NCBI GenBank assembly: GCA_038204185.1
Contig: JBBRDE010000002.1
Span: 7,011 to 71,010, forward strand
Direction of reading: 5' to 3'
DNA length: 64,000 bases
From: Salmonirosea sp038204185
GTDB lineage: Bacteria; Bacteroidota; Bacteroidia; Cytophagales; Spirosomataceae
Shown here in pieces: positions 17,068-26,290 of the stretch. Numbering within the stretch: position 1 is the stretch's first letter; every line of letters starts with the position of its first letter. A program made the position numbers and the translations under genes. Below the pieces are notes generated by a model that saw nothing but the letters and a program-made list of their open reading frames with translations, ran no database searches and was not told the origin of the DNA.

Positions 17068-17104
17068 AAAAGCCCCTCTCCCAAAATGGAGAGGAGTTGG
17101 GGCG
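17068..17104. repeat. CCCCTCTCC...GGAGAGG intergenic palindrome
   Basis: CCTCTCC and GGAGAGG flank a five-base AT-rich loop, with GCCCC and GGGGC outside. This type of palindrome is a widespread intergenic repeat in Bacteroidota. It lies between a plus-strand and a minus-strand gene end; without a T-tract it is not an obvious terminator. Confidence 0.5.
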
Positions 17105-17160
17105 GTCCGTCGTTACGGTGAGATTTTACCATTGTCGGCGTTTTCTCCAACTAGGGTACA

Positions 17161-18357
17161 CTATCGGCCCGCAGGAGATCGAAGCGGCTTGTACGCTTCG
17201 GTAACCTTGCTGTTTCCGAAGAAATAAGCATATACGTAGTCAAAATTAAAGTTATTCATGATTGACTCGTGCAAATGTTTGTTAAAGGCTGCGTTGGGCA
17301 TCCCCATCGTCCATCGAATTACAAGCCACTGGGGTTGATCGGTTTTACAAAGGGCTAGGGCGGCCTTATTTACTTTTAGAATAGGAAAGGTTGGCGTTGC
17401 TCCTTCCTTCCCGTACATATCCTTAGTATCGAACAAATCCTGAGTGTCTTCTTTTGCATTTACAAAATCTTGTAGCGTGGTTTGATTACTGGAAAGCTTG
17501 ATTTTGGCAATGTCATTCCATTTGAGTTTGTATTTTTCTTTCAGGCGATTAAGGTTTTTTTGAGCTAATGCATAATTTTCCGCTGACACAGGATCTATTT
17601 TTTGCCAAACGGGCAGTTGCTTCTCGGCTTGTGTAAAAAACTCGCCCACCGTTATTTTTTCAAAGGGTAGTTCATTTCCCTTTGACATGATTACAATGTA
17701 CTGCTGGTCGTCGTCAATAATTTTGGGTGGAACGTAAAAGTGTTGGTACGCTTTAAGGGCATTAGTGAAGCCCATCAAATTGCTGGCCGCTTCGTCATCA
17801 GGTCGGTATTCTTTTGAATTACTACTGAAATCAGGGAGTACAAAATAGTACTCGTCAGCGCTTGAAATGAACGACACGGGTTTGCTGATGTGTTGCAGTT
17901 GGTTTGCTTCAATCCGCCAGTATGCTCCAAAGTTATTTTGTGGTACAAATTTTCCAGTCTCATCTTTTTTCAAAAACATATACATTTTTGAAAAGGCACC
18001 ATACAAATGAGGTAGAGCCGCTACATGCGCATCCAGGGCATTACCAAGGCGGCTGTTCGTACCGCTAAATTTTGGAATAGCGTTTTGATAATAGCCCGCA
18101 TTCCCCAGGCATCCCTTGGGTAAGTACGATTGTTGCATCCATTCTACAAACTGCTGGCTATACCCAATTTGTTTGGCACTATACACCCTGTTACCCAGGG
18201 TTTTTCCGGTGGGTGCATTGGGATGAGTGTACATTTTTATCCAGCCAATATCTATTTTGGCGATGCTTTCCAGTGTAAATCCAATATTTTCCCTGTAGAC
18301 CTGGGCTTGGGTGGGAATGGCCGGGGCCAGAATACAAAGAAGTACTATATTCTTCAT
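17161..18357 (-). CDS. secreted protein of unknown function
   Basis: A 398-residue protein with a signal peptide (MKNIVLLCILAPAIPTQAQ). The mature part begins VYRENIGFTLESIAKIDIGWIKMY and contains GCLGNAGYYQNAIPKFSGTNSRLGNALDAHVAALPHLYGAFSKMYMFLKK and a C-terminal WLVIRWTMGMPNAAFNKHLHESIMNNFNFDYVYAYFFG. Aromatic content is high, but I see no known catalytic motif or domain. It stands alone, with no operon partner. Periplasmic or outer-membrane-associated location is likely. Confidence 0.65.
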   Translation of the reverse strand: MKNIVLLCILAPAIPTQAQVYRENIGFTLESIAKIDIGWIKMYTHPNAPTGKTLGNRVYSAKQIGYSQQFVEWMQQSYLPKGCLGNAGYYQNAIPKFSGTNSRLGNALDAHVAALPHLYGAFSKMYMFLKKDETGKFVPQNNFGAYWRIEANQLQHISKPVSFISSADEYYFVLPDFSSNSKEYRPDDEAASNLMGFTNALKAYQHFYVPPKIIDDDQQYIVIMSKGNELPFEKITVGEFFTQAEKQLPVWQKIDPVSAENYALAQKNLNRLKEKYKLKWNDIAKIKLSSNQTTLQDFVNAKEDTQDLFDTKDMYGKEGATPTFPILKVNKAALALCKTDQPQWLVIRWTMGMPNAAFNKHLHESIMNNFNFDYVYAYFFGNSKVTEAYKPLRSPAGR

Positions 18358-18704
18358 CTGAATCTGAAAATAAAGTAAGAGGATAACAATAAATTGCTTA
18401 ATGACAACGATTTGGAAGATTCATTTTAAATTTTCTGTTCGTCTTGGACAGAAAAAATCGATTGTAACATTGCACGCAATGTAAAGACTTCAGGCGAAGC
18501 GAAATAAAAAATTTTTGACTCCTGATGAGTTTTGTTTGATTCTATAAATATAGCGGATCTCCCTGTAAAAAAGGGCAAGGCTACCCTTCCACTAGACCGA
18601 TTCTGTGGGTTTTGGCTCTTCAACCCACAGTCTGGTACCTTTCAGGGTAGTTTTTAAGAAGCGGGCCCTTTTATCCAATACTGAATTCTCTGAGCTAGAA
18701 TACC
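18358..18704. other. divergent intergenic region with three small dyads
   Basis: Inverted repeats are TTTTCTGT/ACAGAAAA (18431-18455), ACATTG/CAATGT (18469-18484 region) and CTGTGGGTT/AACCCACAG (18603-18630). The region lies between divergent genes, so both promoters must be here, but I cannot assign clear TAnnTTTG elements. The dyads are possible operators or terminator-like structures. Confidence 0.4.
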
Positions 18705-21404
18705 ATGTCTGTTAAACTTTTGAATTTACTGGTTGGGGGCGTGTTGCTGCTGGCCTCCTTTGCGCCTTCCCAAAGCCATTTCCCGTCGGGTACCCTGCCA
18801 GTCGGCGCTATCCCGGATAGCAGTCGCTTTACGCACATAATGCTTACGCAGGGACTGGATGAACCTATGGAAATGGCCATCCTACCCAATCTGGACGTGG
18901 TGATTGTGGAGCGGAAAGGGGGCGTGCGCCTGTACGATGCCCAGGCCAAAGAGCTCAAAACCCTCGCCCGCCTGAACGTGTTCAGCGGCATTGAGGACGG
19001 CCTGCTGGGCGTAGCCATCGACCCGGATTTTACCAACAATCACTGGATTTATTTCTTCTACGCCGTCGGGGGCGAGAAGCCTATTTCCCGGCTTTCGCGC
19101 ATGGAACTGCGGGACGGTCAACTCCTACGGGCTACCGAAAAAACAATGCTCGAATTTCCGACTCAGCGGAAGTACTGCTGCCATTCGGCGGGGTACCTTA
19201 CGTTCGATTCGGACGGGTACCTGTACCTGTCAACGGGCGATAACACCAATGCCGAGGAAACCGAAGGATACGTGCCCGTAGACGAGCGCCCCGGCCGGGA
19301 ACTGGCCGACGATCAGGCCACCTCGGCCAATTCCAACGATCTGCGCGGCAAAATCATGCGAATAAAGCCCGAACCGGATGGACCCGGGGGCGCGCCCGCC
19401 TACTCAATCCCTGAGGGCAACCTGTTTCCGGCCGATGGCAGCAAGGGACGACCCGAAATCTACATCATGGGTAGTCGGAACCCGTTTCGGGTTTCGGTTG
19501 ATCCCAAAACCAAATACGTCTACTGGGGCGATGTGGGACCCGACACCAAGGTACCCTCCGCCGAAGGTGGGTTCATCAGCTTCGACGAAATTAACCAGGC
19601 CCGCAAGCCGGGTTTTTACGGCTGGCCGTATTTTGTGGGCAAAGAGGCAATGCCCAAGTACGATTTTGCCACCAAAAAGGAAGGTCCGAAAAAAGATCCT
19701 TTGAGGCCCATCAACGACTCGCCCAACAATACCGGCCTCCGCGAGCTGCCTCCGGCCCAACCGCCCATGATCTGGTATGCCAAAGGTGAATCCACTCAAT
19801 TCCCGCTGGTGGGTAAGGGTGGGGCCAGTGCCATGGCCGGACCGGTGTATTACAGCGACCTCTATCCCAACGCTCCCTACAAGCTGCCGGACTATTACGA
19901 TGGGAAGCTCATTATTTATGACTGGATTCGGAAGTGGATGATGGCCGTTACGCTGGACCAAAAAGGCAACTACGCGGGTATGGAGCCCTTTCTGCCGCAT
20001 CTGAAGGTAGTTTCGCCCATGGATATACAGATCGCGCCCGACGGGGCGGTGTACCTGCTGGCGTACGGTACCAACTGGTTTGCCAAAAGCTCCGATGCCG
20101 GGCTGATTCGGGTAGAGTATACCGAAGGCAACCGAAACCCAATGGCCTCCATCAAAGCCAGTGCGCTCTACGGGGCGGCTCCCTTATCCGTAAGCCTGTC
20201 GGCTGCCGACTCGAAGGACTACGACCCGGACGACAAACTCACCTACGAATGGAAAATTGACAATAAGATCCTGCAAGGACAGGACGTAACCCAGGTATTC
20301 GCTAAGCCCGGAGTTTACAATGTATCGCTAACGGCCGCTGACCAGCAGGGTGGAAAAGGAACGGCTTTGGTGCAGATCAAGGTAGGCAATGCCCCTCCTA
20401 AGGCAACGATTGTCACCCGTTCAAACCGGAGTTTTTACTGGGACAAAACACCGCTGGACTACAGGGTCGCTATAACCGATGCCGAGGACAAACCCATCGA
20501 CCCGGCCCGCGCTACGGTTTCGTTTACCTACCTGCCTTTTGGGAAAGACCTGGCGGGTGCCCTCAGCGGGGCTACCCACGGGAACATTCAGTATGCGGAG
20601 GCCGAAAAGCTGTACGCGTCGCTGGACTGTAAGGCCTGCCACACGCTGGATGCCAAGTCCATCGGCCCCAGCCTGAACGACATTGCCAAGCGCTATCGGG
20701 GCAAAGCCGGGGCAGTCGATATGCTGGCGGGGAAGGTCATCAGCGGAGGTAGTGGAAACTGGGGTACCTACGCCATGTCGGCGCACCCCGATTTAGCCCC
20801 CCAGGATTCCAAATCCCTGGTCAGCTATATCCTGTCGTTGGGCACCAAGCCGGCCAGTTTGCCGTTGCAAGGTACCCTGCCCCTGACGGACCACGTTGGG
20901 AAAGGTACCGAGGGTGCCTACGTGCTCATGGCCAACTACCTCGACAAGGGGGCCAATGGCATGGAACCGCTGCCCGCCCGGGCGCATCTGGTGCTACGCC
21001 ATCCCAAAGTGGAACTGGAAGATTACGAAGATGGCAACGTGTGGGTGGTGATCGGGACCGAACAAACGGGTTTCATTACCTACATCCGGCGTATTTACGA
21101 CAAGCGGTTTGTTAGTTTCAGGCAAATGGACCTGACGCATATTAAAAGCATCACCTTCCGACTACTCGAAGAAGGCGTAGGGGGGATCGTCGAAATACAC
21201 CTCGATAAGGCCGATGGTCCTCTGGCAGGTACCTTGAAAGTACCCGCCGGCAAAGCAGCCGACCCTACCAAAGGCTGGAAAGATGCGGATGCTACGCTGA
21301 AACCAACCACCGGCCTACATGACCTGTACTTCGTATTCAAGAATGCGGCGGGTGCGAAGGAAGAAATGTTCTTTCTGGACTGGATGTATTTTAATAGGGA
21401 GTAA
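18705..21404 (+). CDS. PQQ-type sugar dehydrogenase fused to PKD and cytochrome c domains
   Basis: An 899-residue exported protein. After a signal peptide (about residues 1-24) comes a glucose/sorbosone dehydrogenase beta-propeller (about 40-460; GLDEPMEMAILPNLDVVIVERKG, DGLLGVAIDPDF, GSRNPFRVSVDP), a PKD domain (about 475-565; DPDDKLTYEWKID, GVYNVSLTAAD), a class I cytochrome c segment with C642-K-A-C645-H646 and a downstream methionine-containing region, and a C-terminal carbohydrate-binding-like beta domain (about 740-899). The heme domain would accept electrons from the dehydrogenase. This composite is common in Bacteroidota and Planctomycetota; the substrate is probably a sugar or polyol, and the location is the periplasm. 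Confidence 0.85.
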   Translation: MSVKLLNLLVGGVLLLASFAPSQSHFPSGTLPVGAIPDSSRFTHIMLTQGLDEPMEMAILPNLDVVIVERKGGVRLYDAQAKELKTLARLNVFSGIEDGLLGVAIDPDFTNNHWIYFFYAVGGEKPISRLSRMELRDGQLLRATEKTMLEFPTQRKYCCHSAGYLTFDSDGYLYLSTGDNTNAEETEGYVPVDERPGRELADDQATSANSNDLRGKIMRIKPEPDGPGGAPAYSIPEGNLFPADGSKGRPEIYIMGSRNPFRVSVDPKTKYVYWGDVGPDTKVPSAEGGFISFDEINQARKPGFYGWPYFVGKEAMPKYDFATKKEGPKKDPLRPINDSPNNTGLRELPPAQPPMIWYAKGESTQFPLVGKGGASAMAGPVYYSDLYPNAPYKLPDYYDGKLIIYDWIRKWMMAVTLDQKGNYAGMEPFLPHLKVVSPMDIQIAPDGAVYLLAYGTNWFAKSSDAGLIRVEYTEGNRNPMASIKASALYGAAPLSVSLSAADSKDYDPDDKLTYEWKIDNKILQGQDVTQVFAKPGVYNVSLTAADQQGGKGTALVQIKVGNAPPKATIVTRSNRSFYWDKTPLDYRVAITDAEDKPIDPARATVSFTYLPFGKDLAGALSGATHGNIQYAEAEKLYASLDCKACHTLDAKSIGPSLNDIAKRYRGKAGAVDMLAGKVISGGSGNWGTYAMSAHPDLAPQDSKSLVSYILSLGTKPASLPLQGTLPLTDHVGKGTEGAYVLMANYLDKGANGMEPLPARAHLVLRHPKVELEDYEDGNVWVVIGTEQTGFITYIRRIYDKRFVSFRQMDLTHIKSITFRLLEEGVGGIVEIHLDKADGPLAGTLKVPAGKAADPTKGWKDADATLKPTTGLHDLYFVFKNAAGAKEEMFFLDWMYFNRE

Positions 21405-21756
21405 AACGGACAACCAGAAATCCATCATCCAAAATCCTGCATCTACCCACTGGTGGCTACATAGGCTGGTGGCTCTGACCCTGGGCGGCACGAATTAGGT
21501 CAGCGACGCGCTCGGCCCAGATTTCCGTTTATAAGGTCGAACCGGGGACATACGCCGTCCGCAGCAAGAAAGCCGGGCGGGCGTGAATAGACTACGGATC
21601 CTTATTACTCCCTACTAAATTGTCTGTTTGTTTGTGGTCGTGGACTCCCCGCACATCGCCAGGCCGGCTGTATAACTTATCCATATAAGAAATACGGCCA
21701 GCCCTTTTTGGTACGTTTTTGTCCGGATTCAGTATATAATTAACGTACTTTGGACG
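21405..21756. other. intergenic region with a possible gene remnant
   Basis: The plus-strand segment ending at 21586 reads, in one frame, QISVYKVEPGTYAVRSKKA and then a stop codon, which looks like the C-terminus of an exported beta-sandwich domain, but the frame is broken upstream. This could be a relic of a lost gene. The rest shows nothing recognisable. Confidence 0.25.
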
Positions 21757-22779
21757 ATGAGACAGCCACAGCAAAACACCGAATGCCTATCGAGAGCGGA
21801 ATTGCCGGAAAGGTATGAAATTGGAGTGGACGCGGACGGACTGTACGGATGGGAAGTCGATTTTGAGCCTTACCTCTTTAATCGGGCCGGGCACCTGGTA
21901 ACCCAGCGACTGAAAAACCTTGTTTCATTTAGAGTAAAGGACTCCGAAAAAAAGAGATTTGCTGCTCTGTTGCATCTGGATCATAACGGCACAGAAGCAC
22001 TTTCGCTCCCTTCGGCCCCATGGGGTGGTGTTCAAGCGGCTCCCGGCTTTCCGGTCACTGGCCTAATCACCCTACTTAGAGCAGTCGAACAGTGGTGTAT
22101 CGAGCATCACCTGCACCACTTGGTTATTAAAACAGCACCCGCCGCCTACGATGAACAACAGTGGGCTGATGTAAAAGCTGCGTATGAACACTGTAATTTC
22201 ACCGTCCTGTGTGCGCAGATTAACCACCACATCAGGATCAATTCAACCTTCTTTATAGACAGAATCCATCCTTCCGAGCGTCGGCGTTTGCGCAAATGTT
22301 TGCGGGCAGGATTTACCGCAGAAATTTGGGAAAACCCCGATCCGGTACAGGTCTATGCATTTTTAGTGGAAAGCCGCCGACGGCAAGGGTACCCCCTCTC
22401 GTTGGATTTTGACCAACTTCGGTTGCTTCTCACCCAGCTACCCAGTCATGTCCAGGTATTTGTGGTAAAAGACGGAAACCAAATCGTCAGCCTTACCGTA
22501 GGCATCCGGGTGAGCTCAGAGATCCTGTATAATTTTTGTCCGGCCGATAATCTGGACTACCGGTCGTACAGTCCCATGGTGATGCTCAATTGTTTTTTGT
22601 ATGAATACGCCCAAAATTCGGGTGTCCAACTGATTGATCTGGGCGTTTCGCTGGATCACCTGGGGAATGAAAAAGACTCCCTGATGCGGTTTAAGGAAAA
22701 CCTAGGTGCAGAGCGGTCGGAGAAGGTAACGTTTGAAAAGCTATTTCCTCAAATATCCAGACAATTACCGGGACGATAA
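21757..22779 (+). CDS. FemAB/GNAT-like acyltransferase, polysaccharide locus
   Basis: A 340-residue cytoplasmic protein with the tandem GNAT arrangement of FemAB-like or cellulose-biosynthesis-associated transferases: an N-terminal half with PGFPVTGLITLLRAVEQWC and a C-terminal half with RIHPSERRRLRKCLRAGF, YAFLVESRRRQGYPLSLD, HVQVFVVKDGNQIVSLTVGI and LYEYAQNSGVQLIDLGVSLDH. These enzymes transfer aminoacyl or acyl groups to cell-wall or glycan acceptors. The stop overlaps the 3' end of the convergent methyltransferase gene by 31 bp. It is the plus-strand edge of the surface glycan cluster. Confidence 0.7.
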   Translation: MRQPQQNTECLSRAELPERYEIGVDADGLYGWEVDFEPYLFNRAGHLVTQRLKNLVSFRVKDSEKKRFAALLHLDHNGTEALSLPSAPWGGVQAAPGFPVTGLITLLRAVEQWCIEHHLHHLVIKTAPAAYDEQQWADVKAAYEHCNFTVLCAQINHHIRINSTFFIDRIHPSERRRLRKCLRAGFTAEIWENPDPVQVYAFLVESRRRQGYPLSLDFDQLRLLLTQLPSHVQVFVVKDGNQIVSLTVGIRVSSEILYNFCPADNLDYRSYSPMVMLNCFLYEYAQNSGVQLIDLGVSLDHLGNEKDSLMRFKENLGAERSEKVTFEKLFPQISRQLPGR

Positions 22780-23393
22780 AATACAGTAGAGCAAGTTTCG
22801 TGGCTCACGATGGGAGCCATGCCGTAAAAATCAAGGCGTCGGAAGCCGCGTTCTTCCATAAATCGCTTGGCTTCTGCGTAGAATTCCCGCTCCGAATTAT
22901 CCAGAATCAACACCCCGTCCTCAGTAAGGTAGTCAACGGCAAACAAAGTGCATTTCACCCGCTTTCGGCCATCCACCACGACGATGTGGTACTTATTCTT
23001 TGATTCGCTGATGGCCTGAACATATTTTCCACCTAACTCTCTAAAAAGCAATTCCGCATTGGCAGGTAGACCGGGCCGCACGATGTCCACCCAGGCGGCT
23101 TCGTGTTCGACAGCGGTGATGTGCTTCACCCGGCCTGCATACCATTTGGTAGAATTTCCCGATCCGTATTCGAACACCTCAAAGGTAGGCTTGATACGGG
23201 GTTTCAGAAAAAGAATGAAGGGATAGGTGTACCAGGGCAGCGGGTTACCTTCGGCATCGACGGATCTTTTGGAGTGGTAGCTCCGGAACCAGCCGTAGTC
23301 TTTCAGGGCTCCTTGGAGGTACATCTGCACACTTCCCCCTAATCCAATCCGATTGAGGCTACTCCAAATTGTATTCTTGATTCTCCTGATCAT
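22749..23393 (-). CDS. SAM-dependent methyltransferase-like protein
   Basis: A 214-residue protein with a Rossmann-type motif I (FEVFEYGSGNSTKWYAG), an acidic motif II region (ITAVEHEAAWVDIV), and YHIVVVDGRKRVKCTLFAVDYLTEDGVLILDNSERE. This fits class I methyltransferases that act in glycan or glycolipid synthesis. The ATG at 23393 is chosen; a TTG two codons upstream is also open. The 3' end overlaps the FemAB-like gene tail-to-tail. Its position next to a flippase points to a role in modifying a surface polysaccharide. Confidence 0.65.
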   Translation of the reverse strand: MIRRIKNTIWSSLNRIGLGGSVQMYLQGALKDYGWFRSYHSKRSVDAEGNPLPWYTYPFILFLKPRIKPTFEVFEYGSGNSTKWYAGRVKHITAVEHEAAWVDIVRPGLPANAELLFRELGGKYVQAISESKNKYHIVVVDGRKRVKCTLFAVDYLTEDGVLILDNSEREFYAEAKRFMEERGFRRLDFYGMAPIVSHETCSTVFYRPGNCLDI

Positions 23394-23456
23394 TTTCAAT
23401 TTAGGTTAAGATGTCGAGTACGACTTACAAATTCGGGTGCTATGGTTGGACACACA

Positions 23457-24962
23457 TTAATCCCCCCCCCGTACCCTCCCCCAGACTCCCTCCACCAGGC
23501 CGTTGATTTCTTCCGAAATGCGTGCCCATACTATAAAGACAGCAAAAAGCCCCAGGATGGCCACCGAACGTATCGCCAGCACCAGTATGGCCGAAATAAC
23601 GGTTTTGTTATAGTCGGGAAGTAGAAAAGTAAGCGCATACAAAAATAGCAAAACCAGCACTACCTGTAAGGTTTTGACCGTGAAGGGCAGTACCCCGAAC
23701 TTGACATATACGAACGTCATGCGGGAGATGGAGTACACCAGCGTGGTGAGGGCCGTGGCAATGGCGGCACCGGTGAATCCGTAGAGCGGAATCAGCCACA
23801 GATTCAGCGAAAAGGCGAGGATAGCCGAGCACATAATGAACAGCGTGGCAAACCGGAAGTACTTCGAGTAAAGTATGATCTCGGTATTAAGGCCCGTCGC
23901 AATATCGAATACCTTCACCAGGGCAATAAAAAGTACGACGAATTTGCCCTCACCGTAAGTTTCGCCTTTGGGAATGAGGTAGAAAATTTCGTCAATACTG
24001 GCCCAGATTAGCAGAAAGAACACTCCCCCGGCGATCAGTTGATTGAGGGCCGATTTGCGGTTCATGGTCTGGACGTGGGCCAGATCGTTGTTCAGCAACG
24101 CGCCCGAAATCAGGGGAATGGATATTTGGGCGATGGCTTTGCGGGGTATCTCGATAACGCCCGCGATGTAGGTGGCGATGATGAATATTCCCGTGCTGAC
24201 CAGCCCGCGCTCGCCCGCCAGCATGGAGCGGTCGATGAATAGCATGAGGTTGACGCCAATGCCGCCCAGCAGCGTAAAGCTGCCGTAGCCCAGCATCTGC
24301 CGCAGCAGCGGATTCGTGAGGATACGGCGGTCGGGCATCCGCCAGTACCACTTGCCCAGATGCCGAATGTACACGAACAAAAACACAATAGCCAGCGCAT
24401 AGGAAGCTACCATGAGGTACAACAGCCAATCGAAGCTAATCCACCCAAAGCCAAAAACGAGGATGAGTACAACATTGGCGAGGCGCAGGTACACCTCCCG
24501 AATAAAATTTGGGATGGCGATACGGGCATTGTTACGGCAATAGGCATCCAGCACCGAAATGTAGATCCAGAAGGCCGTCAGGGGGATAACCAGCAGGTAA
24601 TATTGTAAAATCAGGGGCGACTGCTCGGCATAGTAGGCCCGGATGGCGTCGGCGCAGGCCATGTAGAGTACGGCAAACAGCAAGGCCCCGACAAAAGGTA
24701 GCAACAGCAGAAACGGCAGAATACCGTGGTGTTTCTCGCCATCGTCGCGGAAGAGGCCGAAGAACTTGTCGGCGATGAAGGGGGTACCTAAATGGGCGAA
24801 GGCCGCAAACATGAGGCTATTCTCGAACAGGAGCCGCGAGAGCGCCAACTGCTCCACCGAGAGGAATTTGGTGGAGACATACATCTGGTTGACAATCCCA
24901 ATGCCTACCCCGATGTATGATCCCAACCCAGCCTTAAGACTTTGACGGACTACGATTCCCAA
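23457..24962 (-). CDS. Wzx-type polysaccharide flippase
   Basis: A 501-residue polytopic membrane protein with about 14 helices, of the MOP superfamily (RfbX/Wzx, PF01943/PF13440-like). The N-terminus shows the usual GSYIGVGIGIVNQMYVSTKFLSVEQLALSRLL, in which the first helices begin. Family role: moving lipid-linked oligosaccharide units from the cytoplasmic to the periplasmic face of the inner membrane. Neighbours are wecB, glycosyltransferases and a UDP-sugar dehydrogenase, consistent with O-antigen, capsule or exopolysaccharide assembly. Confidence 0.85.
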   Translation of the reverse strand: MGIVVRQSLKAGLGSYIGVGIGIVNQMYVSTKFLSVEQLALSRLLFENSLMFAAFAHLGTPFIADKFFGLFRDDGEKHHGILPFLLLLPFVGALLFAVLYMACADAIRAYYAEQSPLILQYYLLVIPLTAFWIYISVLDAYCRNNARIAIPNFIREVYLRLANVVLILVFGFGWISFDWLLYLMVASYALAIVFLFVYIRHLGKWYWRMPDRRILTNPLLRQMLGYGSFTLLGGIGVNLMLFIDRSMLAGERGLVSTGIFIIATYIAGVIEIPRKAIAQISIPLISGALLNNDLAHVQTMNRKSALNQLIAGGVFFLLIWASIDEIFYLIPKGETYGEGKFVVLFIALVKVFDIATGLNTEIILYSKYFRFATLFIMCSAILAFSLNLWLIPLYGFTGAAIATALTTLVYSISRMTFVYVKFGVLPFTVKTLQVVLVLLFLYALTFLLPDYNKTVISAILVLAIRSVAILGLFAVFIVWARISEEINGLVEGVWGRVRGGD

Positions 24963-24966
24963 ATGT

Positions 24967-25012
24967 ATTCAGTTGATAGTTGATAGTTGATAGTGGTGTC
25001 GCCACGCAGCAT
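24967..25012. repeat. AGTTGAT tandem array with hairpin variant
   Basis: Three consecutive GTTGATA units are followed by GTGGTGTCGCCACGC, a small hairpin (GTGG/CCAC) that resembles the GTCGCC core of the hairpin repeat found at 26194, 31916 and 55584. It lies just 5' of the flippase gene. Confidence 0.45.
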
Positions 25013-25075
25013 GTCAATTCTATCAAGGTGTTTTTTAGGGTATATTTCTGCTAGTTTTTAATCACTCATCCTTCA

Positions 25076-26173
25076 TCATTGACCATATTTCTCCTGCAAA
25101 ACCTTTGCGATGCGTTCGGCGGCGTGGCCGTCCCAAAGGGGTGGGATGGCACCCTGCTTGGCCTGGCCGTTCAGGATATTTTGTACCAGGTCGTGCACCG
25201 ATTTGGGATCGAGGTCACTCAATAAATAATTGGTACCCAACTCTACCGTCACGGGCCGCTCGGTGCTGGCGCGGAACGTGATGCAGGGTACCTGCAGGTA
25301 GGTGGTCTCTTCCTGAATGCCGCCCGAATCGGTAATGATTAGTTCCGCGTGGGTCATCAGGTTGAGGAATTCAAGGTACCCCTGTGGTTCCAGAATGGTG
25401 ATATTTGTCAGCGATTGCAGCTCGTCCAGCAGTCCGAAACGTTCCATGTTGTTGAGCGTCCGGGGATGCACCGGAAACACGACGGGGCGGAGGGCGGCGG
25501 TGTTTTTAACGATGTCAAGAATCGCCCTTAATCCGGTCTCTACATCTACGTTGCTGGGTCGGTGCATGGTCATCAGCACGTACTGCTTCGGGCGCAGGCC
25601 CAGCGTCGCGGGTAGGTCGAGTTGTTCGGCTTTGGAGCGATAATACGCCAGCGAGTCGATCATTACATTACCCACAAACTGCACTTTTTCCGCAGGTACC
25701 CCTTCCTTTTCAAGATTATCCAGTCCAGCCTGCTCGGTCACGAACAACTGGTTGGAAATACTATCGGTCAGGATGCGGTTAATCTCCTCGGGCATCCGGC
25801 GGTCGCCGCTGCGAAGTCCGGCCTCAACGTGTACCAGCAGCACGTGTTCCTTCACGGCCACCAGCGCGCAGGCGATGGTCGAGTTTACATCACCAACCAC
25901 GAGCACCACATCCGGCTTTTCTGCGGCCAGAATTGGCTCGAATTCCAGCATAATCTTGGCCGTTTGCTGGGTATGGCTACCTCCGCCCACGCCCAGAAAA
26001 TAATCCGGTTGGGGTAATTCCAGCTGGTTGAAAAACACATCGGACATTTTGGCGTCGTAGTGCTGCCCGGTGTGGACGATTTTGGATTCGATGCCCGCTC
26101 TGACAAAGGCGCGGTGCAGGGGCGCCACTTTCATGAAGTTGGGCCGCGCGCCCACGATGCTCAGTATTTTCAT
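25076..26173 (-). CDS. wecB: UDP-N-acetylglucosamine 2-epimerase (non-hydrolysing)
   Basis: A 365-residue cytoplasmic enzyme interconverting UDP-GlcNAc and UDP-ManNAc. Recognisable motifs: SIVGARPNFMKVAPLHRAF at the N-terminus, HTGQHYDAKMSD, VVGDVNSTIAC, VHVEAGLRSGDRRMPEEINR, MTMHRPSNVD, and the C-terminal ITDSGGIQEETTYL with FRASTERPVTVELGTN. The ATG at 26173 starts exactly at the conserved beta-1 strand; an upstream TTG three codons earlier is less likely. With the UDP-sugar dehydrogenase at 27692, this supplies N-acetylmannosamine-derived sugars for the surface polysaccharide. Confidence 0.93.
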   Translation of the reverse strand: MKILSIVGARPNFMKVAPLHRAFVRAGIESKIVHTGQHYDAKMSDVFFNQLELPQPDYFLGVGGGSHTQQTAKIMLEFEPILAAEKPDVVLVVGDVNSTIACALVAVKEHVLLVHVEAGLRSGDRRMPEEINRILTDSISNQLFVTEQAGLDNLEKEGVPAEKVQFVGNVMIDSLAYYRSKAEQLDLPATLGLRPKQYVLMTMHRPSNVDVETGLRAILDIVKNTAALRPVVFPVHPRTLNNMERFGLLDELQSLTNITILEPQGYLEFLNLMTHAELIITDSGGIQEETTYLQVPCITFRASTERPVTVELGTNYLLSDLDPKSVHDLVQNILNGQAKQGAIPPLWDGHAAERIAKVLQEKYGQ

Positions 26174-26193
26174 TTTGGTCAATTTTGAATTTT

Positions 26194-26215
26194 AACGGGG
26201 TCGCCCGTGCGGTAA
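26194..26215. repeat. GTCGCC hairpin repeat, copy 1
   Basis: AACGGGGTCGCCCGTGCG contains ACGGG-GTCG-CCCGT, a 5-bp stem with a 4-base loop. The same 17-base core occurs at 31916 and, inverted, at 55584. It lies just upstream of wecB, followed by AATAGAATGAGTGAATAGG. Confidence 0.65.
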
Positions 26216-26250
26216 TAGAATGAGTGAATAGGTTGGCTAGAACAATATGC

Positions 26251-26290
26251 TATCATTCTATCATTCTATCATTCTATCATTCTATCATTG
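26251..26290. repeat. five-copy octamer tandem repeat TATCATTC
   Basis: Four perfect TATCATTC units (26251-26282) and one ending in G (26283-26290). On the minus strand the array encodes the last residues and the stop codon of the adjacent glycosyltransferase. As eight is not a multiple of three, a copy-number change shifts the frame of the C-terminus. Confidence 0.9.

Noticed and set aside
26251..26290. CRISPR array
   Set aside because: Units are only eight bases, contiguous and without spacers; it is a simple tandem repeat. No cas genes or other arrays were seen in the window.
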